Source of the DNA: an uncultured Desulfobulbus sp.
GTDB lineage: Bacteria > Desulfobacterota > Desulfobulbia > Desulfobulbales > Desulfobulbaceae
Length of the DNA: 7,783 nt
Reading direction: 5' to 3'
NCBI GenBank assembly: GCA_946539945.1
Contig: CAMNHX010000062.1
Location: 1-7,783, forward strand
Shown here in pieces: positions 5,300 through 7,783 of this stretch. Numbering within the stretch: the first letter of the stretch is position 1; the number at the start of each line of letters is the position of its first letter. A program made the position numbers and the translations under genes. Below the pieces are notes generated by a model. The model was not told the DNA's origin. It made no database searches and saw only the letters and a list, made by a program, of their open reading frames with translations.

Positions 5300-6519
5300 G
5301 CCAAAAAATGCACAAAACAAGGCGCAATCCAGTCCTGCAAGCTTTCTTTTCCCTCCTCTGCTGCCTCGCGCTGACCCTGGGCGCATCGGGCTGCAAGCAG
5401 GAGAACGGCAAGGCTGAAAACGCCGCGCCAGTGTCCGGGGCGCGTCCGGCCTTTTTGCAGATCGGCGAGTTCTCGGTCCACCGAGTCTCTGATACCCATA
5501 CCGAGGTGCGGGACGGCGCTGGCCGGACCCTTACCCTTATCCCCCACAACGCGCCCCTGCCGCCGGGCTGTGATCCCAAGCGGGTTGTGCGCACGCCTGT
5601 CAAACGGGTTGCTGCCTACGGTTACTTTGACGTGGCTACCCTGCGAGTTTTGGGCGTGCTGCACGAGGTTCTGGTCGGCGTGACCGTGCCGGAAAAGGAA
5701 TGGGCTGGCTGCGCTACGGACATCGCCCAGGCCATGAAGGAAGGCCGTATCGCCTATCTGGGCGACTCCACCAGTATTGACTATGAACGGGTGAAGCAGG
5801 TTGAGCCAGACCTGGTCCTCACCTGGGACCCCTCTTCCCTGCCGCTTCTGGATGACCTGAACATTCCAGCGGTAATCACCAGCACGCCGCAGGCCACCTG
5901 TCTGAACGCCAAGATGCGCTATGTGCAGTTCCTCGCGCCCTTCTTTGGCAAGGAGTCCCAGGCTGACGCCTACTTTGCCCGGGTGGATGCAGCGCTTGCC
6001 GATATTCGCGCCCGCACTGTTGCCGCGCCCAAAAAGCCCAAGGTCATGTGGGGCGACATCTACGAGAAGCGGGTTCTGGTGGAACCGGGCAATGCCTGGG
6101 TGGGCGAACTGGTGGGACTGGCCCAGAGCAACTACCAGTTCAAGGACGTGTTCGGCACTTCCTGCATTGAAATTGCGGTGGAGCGCTTCCTGTACTCTGG
6201 AGAGGACGCGGACATCTACTTCACCTATCGCGGCAAGAAGTCTGGGGCCACGTCCAAGGCAGCCATTGCCCGGACCAATCCGCTTATCAGGAACATTGCA
6301 CCCTTGAGGAGCAAGGAGGGGCGGGTCTATGTGCCCGCCGCCTGCTATCTCCAGTCCATGGACAAGCTGGATGAGGTCCTGACAGAGATCGCAGCAATCC
6401 TGCACCCGGAACTCTACCCGCAGCACCAGCTCCGCTACTTTGAGCAACTGCCGGATGAAGACCCACCGAAAAACGAACCGCCCAAAACAGCCGCAACCGC
6501 AGGGGGAGTCTCGCGTTGA
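5296..6519 (+). CDS. Periplasmic substrate-binding lipoprotein, FecB/BtuF type (copy 1)
   Basis: A 407-residue exported binding protein for an ABC importer of the iron-siderophore/cobalamin class. The N-terminus has a charged start, a hydrophobic core (about 14-30) and a lipobox ASGC with the acylated Cys at 33. The binding-protein fold is seen in KRVAAYGYFDVATLRVLGV, then EVLVGVTVP, then the hallmark DYERVKQVEPDLVLTW, and a second lobe after a long linking helix (about 210-250). ATG 5296 overlaps the preceding stop (ATGA) and has GGGAGG 5 nt upstream. Its C-terminal end is Pro-rich and probably disordered. It is a close tandem paralogue of the next gene. Riboswitch control favours cobalamin, another corrinoid, or cobalt/haem-related ligands over siderophores, but sequence alone does not fix the ligand. 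Confidence 0.87.
   Translation: MSQKMHKTRRNPVLQAFFSLLCCLALTLGASGCKQENGKAENAAPVSGARPAFLQIGEFSVHRVSDTHTEVRDGAGRTLTLIPHNAPLPPGCDPKRVVRTPVKRVAAYGYFDVATLRVLGVLHEVLVGVTVPEKEWAGCATDIAQAMKEGRIAYLGDSTSIDYERVKQVEPDLVLTWDPSSLPLLDDLNIPAVITSTPQATCLNAKMRYVQFLAPFFGKESQADAYFARVDAALADIRARTVAAPKKPKVMWGDIYEKRVLVEPGNAWVGELVGLAQSNYQFKDVFGTSCIEIAVERFLYSGEDADIYFTYRGKKSGATSKAAIARTNPLIRNIAPLRSKEGRVYVPAACYLQSMDKLDEVLTEIAAILHPELYPQHQLRYFEQLPDEDPPKNEPPKTAATAGGVSR
5446..6456 (+). repeat. Tandem gene duplication, unit 1
   Basis: This segment, encoding PAFLQIGEF through ELPD of the first binding protein, is homologous over its whole length to 6675-7688. Protein identity judged by eye is about two thirds, highest near the start (IGEFSV, VLVGVTVP, EWAGC). 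Only three small indels separate the copies, and the two signal regions are unrelated. Confidence 0.88.
6501..6508 (+). promoter_or_regulatory. Shine-Dalgarno supporting a TTG start
   Basis: AGGGGGAG lies 7 nt before TTG 6516. It decides the start of the second binding protein, which has no ATG before its conserved domain; a GTG at 6540 is the only other reasonable start and has a poorer site. Confidence 0.72.
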
Positions 6520-7748
6520 AACGGCAAAGTCAGCACAGGGTGAGGCCCCGCCTCTTGTCTGGCGCAGAGTGGCCTTTTGTCCTGCTCCTGCTCTGCGCAG
6601 GTCTGGCCCTGTGCCTGCACCCAGGCGCAGGACAGGCAAGCTGTGGTCCTGCAAGTGCGCCAGCGACAGATATTCCTGCCTTCCTGCAGATCGGCGAGTT
6701 CTCGGTACGCCGCGTCTCTGACTCGCGTACTGAACTGCGGGACAGCGCAGGCCGCTGGCTTACCCTTGTTCCCCACGACGCTCCCCTGCCGCTGGATTGC
6801 GATCCCCGGCTGGTCCTGCGTGTGCCTGCGAAACGGGTGGTTGCCTACGGGCACTTCACTGTGGGCGCTCTGCGTGCCTTGGGCGTGGCGAATGAGGTTC
6901 TGGTTGGCGTGACCGTGCCGGAATCGGAGTGGGCCGGGTGTTCCGCAGACCTTGCCCAAGCCATGCAAGAGGGCCGCATCACCTGGCTGGGCGACGCGCC
7001 CCACGCTGACTACGAGCGCCTGAAGCGACTTGAACCGGATCTGGTTCTCACCTGGGATGTGGCTTCCCTGCCGCTTCTGGAAGACCTGCGCATTCCGGCG
7101 GTGGTCATCGCTTCTTCCCGCTTCAACACCTTGGAAACCCGGATGCGCTTTGCGCAGTTTCTGGCTCCCCTCTTTGGCAAGGAGCGTGAAGCTGCCGCCT
7201 GGTTCGCCAGGGTGAACCGGACGCTTGCCGGGATTCGTGCCCGGGTTGCAGCGGTTCAGGAAAGACCAAAGGTCATGTGGGGCGAAACCCACGGCGGCAA
7301 GCGGGTCATCGTGGAACCGGGCAACTCCTGGATAGGCGAACTGGTGGAACTGGCCCGGGGAGACTACCTTTTCAAGGATGTACTCGGTCCCAGGGCCTGC
7401 TGTCTGGAAATCTCCCTGGAGCGCTTCCTGCATTCCGGCAAGGACGCAGACCTCTACTTCACCTATCTGGGCAAAAGCGCTGGTCTCACCTCCAAGGCCG
7501 CCCTTGCCCGCATGAACCCACTCATCAAGGACATCAGACCGCTCACTCAAGGCCGTGTCTATGCACCTACTCCCTGCTACAAGCAGTCCATGGACAGGCT
7601 GGACGATCTCCTCACTGAAATCGCTGCCATCCTGCATCCGGCGCTCTATCCTGACCGGCAACTCCGTTACTTTGAGGAACTGCCAGACAGGGAGATCCCG
7701 GAAACCGCAGCCCTGCCGCAAGACCGGACAGCAGGAGGACAGCCATGA
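6516..7748 (+). CDS. Periplasmic substrate-binding protein, FecB/BtuF type (copy 2)
   Basis: A 410-residue paralogue of the preceding gene with the same binding-protein architecture: KRVVAYGHFTVGALRALGV, EVLVGVTVP, then DYERLKRLEPDLVLTW, and a matching second lobe. It starts at TTG 6516, overlapping the previous stop as TTGA, with a strong AGGGGGAG 7 nt upstream. The signal region is Arg-rich (residues 1-12) with a hydrophobic core at about 20-34. Unlike copy 1 it lacks a good lipobox: the candidate QASC at 40-43 has Gln where a hydrophobic residue or Ala is normal. It may therefore be a soluble periplasmic protein cut by signal peptidase I, or a weak lipoprotein. The stop overlaps the next gene as ATGA. 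It could bind a different form of the ligand from copy 1 or pass it on; the ligand is not shown by sequence. Confidence 0.86.
   Translation: MKRQSQHRVRPRLLSGAEWPFVLLLLCAGLALCLHPGAGQASCGPASAPATDIPAFLQIGEFSVRRVSDSRTELRDSAGRWLTLVPHDAPLPLDCDPRLVLRVPAKRVVAYGHFTVGALRALGVANEVLVGVTVPESEWAGCSADLAQAMQEGRITWLGDAPHADYERLKRLEPDLVLTWDVASLPLLEDLRIPAVVIASSRFNTLETRMRFAQFLAPLFGKEREAAAWFARVNRTLAGIRARVAAVQERPKVMWGETHGGKRVIVEPGNSWIGELVELARGDYLFKDVLGPRACCLEISLERFLHSGKDADLYFTYLGKSAGLTSKAALARMNPLIKDIRPLTQGRVYAPTPCYKQSMDRLDDLLTEIAAILHPALYPDRQLRYFEELPDREIPETAALPQDRTAGGQP
6675..7688 (+). repeat. Tandem gene duplication, unit 2
   Basis: Counterpart of 5446-6456. The codons have diverged as well as the residues, so the duplication is old rather than recent, and both frames are intact, which implies selection on both copies. 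Confidence 0.88.
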
Positions 7749-7783
7749 GAGGATGGGGTGGCGCTTTCTGTTCCGGTTTCCGG
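7745..7783 (+). CDS. Start of next operon gene, possibly ABC permease (truncated by window)
   Basis: ATG 7745 overlaps the stop of the second binding protein (ATGA) and has AGGAGG (7733-7738) 6 nt upstream, the strongest ribosome site in the window. Thirteen codons are visible (MRGWGGAFCSGFR), too few to identify a family. Gene order in binding-protein operons of this type suggests a FecCD/BtuC-type permease, but that is inference from context only. Confidence 0.7.
   Translation, partial: MRGWGGAFCSGFR

Noticed and set aside
5248..6654. Long minus-strand open frame (468 codons)
   Set aside because: It is antisense to the first binding-protein gene, whose frame has a signal peptide, family motifs and a ribosome site; long antisense frames are common in GC-rich genes.
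6435..7721. Long minus-strand open frame (428 codons) resembling the previous antisense frame
   Set aside because: The resemblance arises because the two sense genes are duplicates; it has no independent coding support.

Overview
The window reads as chromosomal DNA from a GC-rich Gram-negative bacterium. The TonB/ExbBD apparatus implies an outer membrane. A lactate permease beside a cobalamin-riboswitch operon would fit a sulfate-reducing deltaproteobacterium of the Desulfovibrio type. That assignment is inference from gene content and protein style; no rRNA or other phylogenetic marker is present.

Layout, all genes on the + strand. Positions 1-952 hold the C-terminal half of an L-lactate permease, closed by a strong intrinsic terminator (981-1016). 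About 260 bp without a convincing gene follow. A well-formed sigma70 promoter (1277-1305) then starts a new transcript whose 5' end folds as a cobalamin riboswitch (about 1316-1470), followed by an intrinsic terminator (1538-1573), so the operon is expected to be switched off at the level of transcription when cobalamin is plentiful. Past the terminator lies a 34-codon open frame with its own Shine-Dalgarno, stop-start coupled to exbB. exbB, exbD and tonB follow with overlapping ends. A structured 204-bp gap (3447-3650) contains a 21-23 nt direct repeat, several competing hairpins and a probable terminator or attenuator. After it come a CcsA/HemX-like membrane protein, a short ResB/CcsB-like membrane protein, two tandem paralogous periplasmic substrate-binding proteins of the FecB/BtuF type, and the first 13 codons of another gene (7745 to the edge), probably the ABC permease. 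Almost every junction is a 4-5 nt stop-start overlap, which indicates translational coupling.

How it may work together. Riboswitch, TonB-ExbB-ExbD and BtuF-like binding proteins together look like an import system for cobalamin, another corrinoid or cobalt. TonB energises an outer-membrane receptor (not in this window), the binding proteins capture substrate in the periplasm, and an ABC transporter, presumably encoded just downstream, would move it inward. The unusual part is the CcsA/ResB-like pair in the middle of this operon. That protein pair normally carries haem across the membrane for cytochrome c assembly, yet no CxxCH cytochrome and no thiol-redox assembly gene is visible here, the ResB protein is short, and the tryptophan-rich motif of the CcsA protein is divergent. 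A role in handling a tetrapyrrole (haem or corrinoid) for this uptake or cobalt-insertion system is the most interesting hypothesis the window offers.
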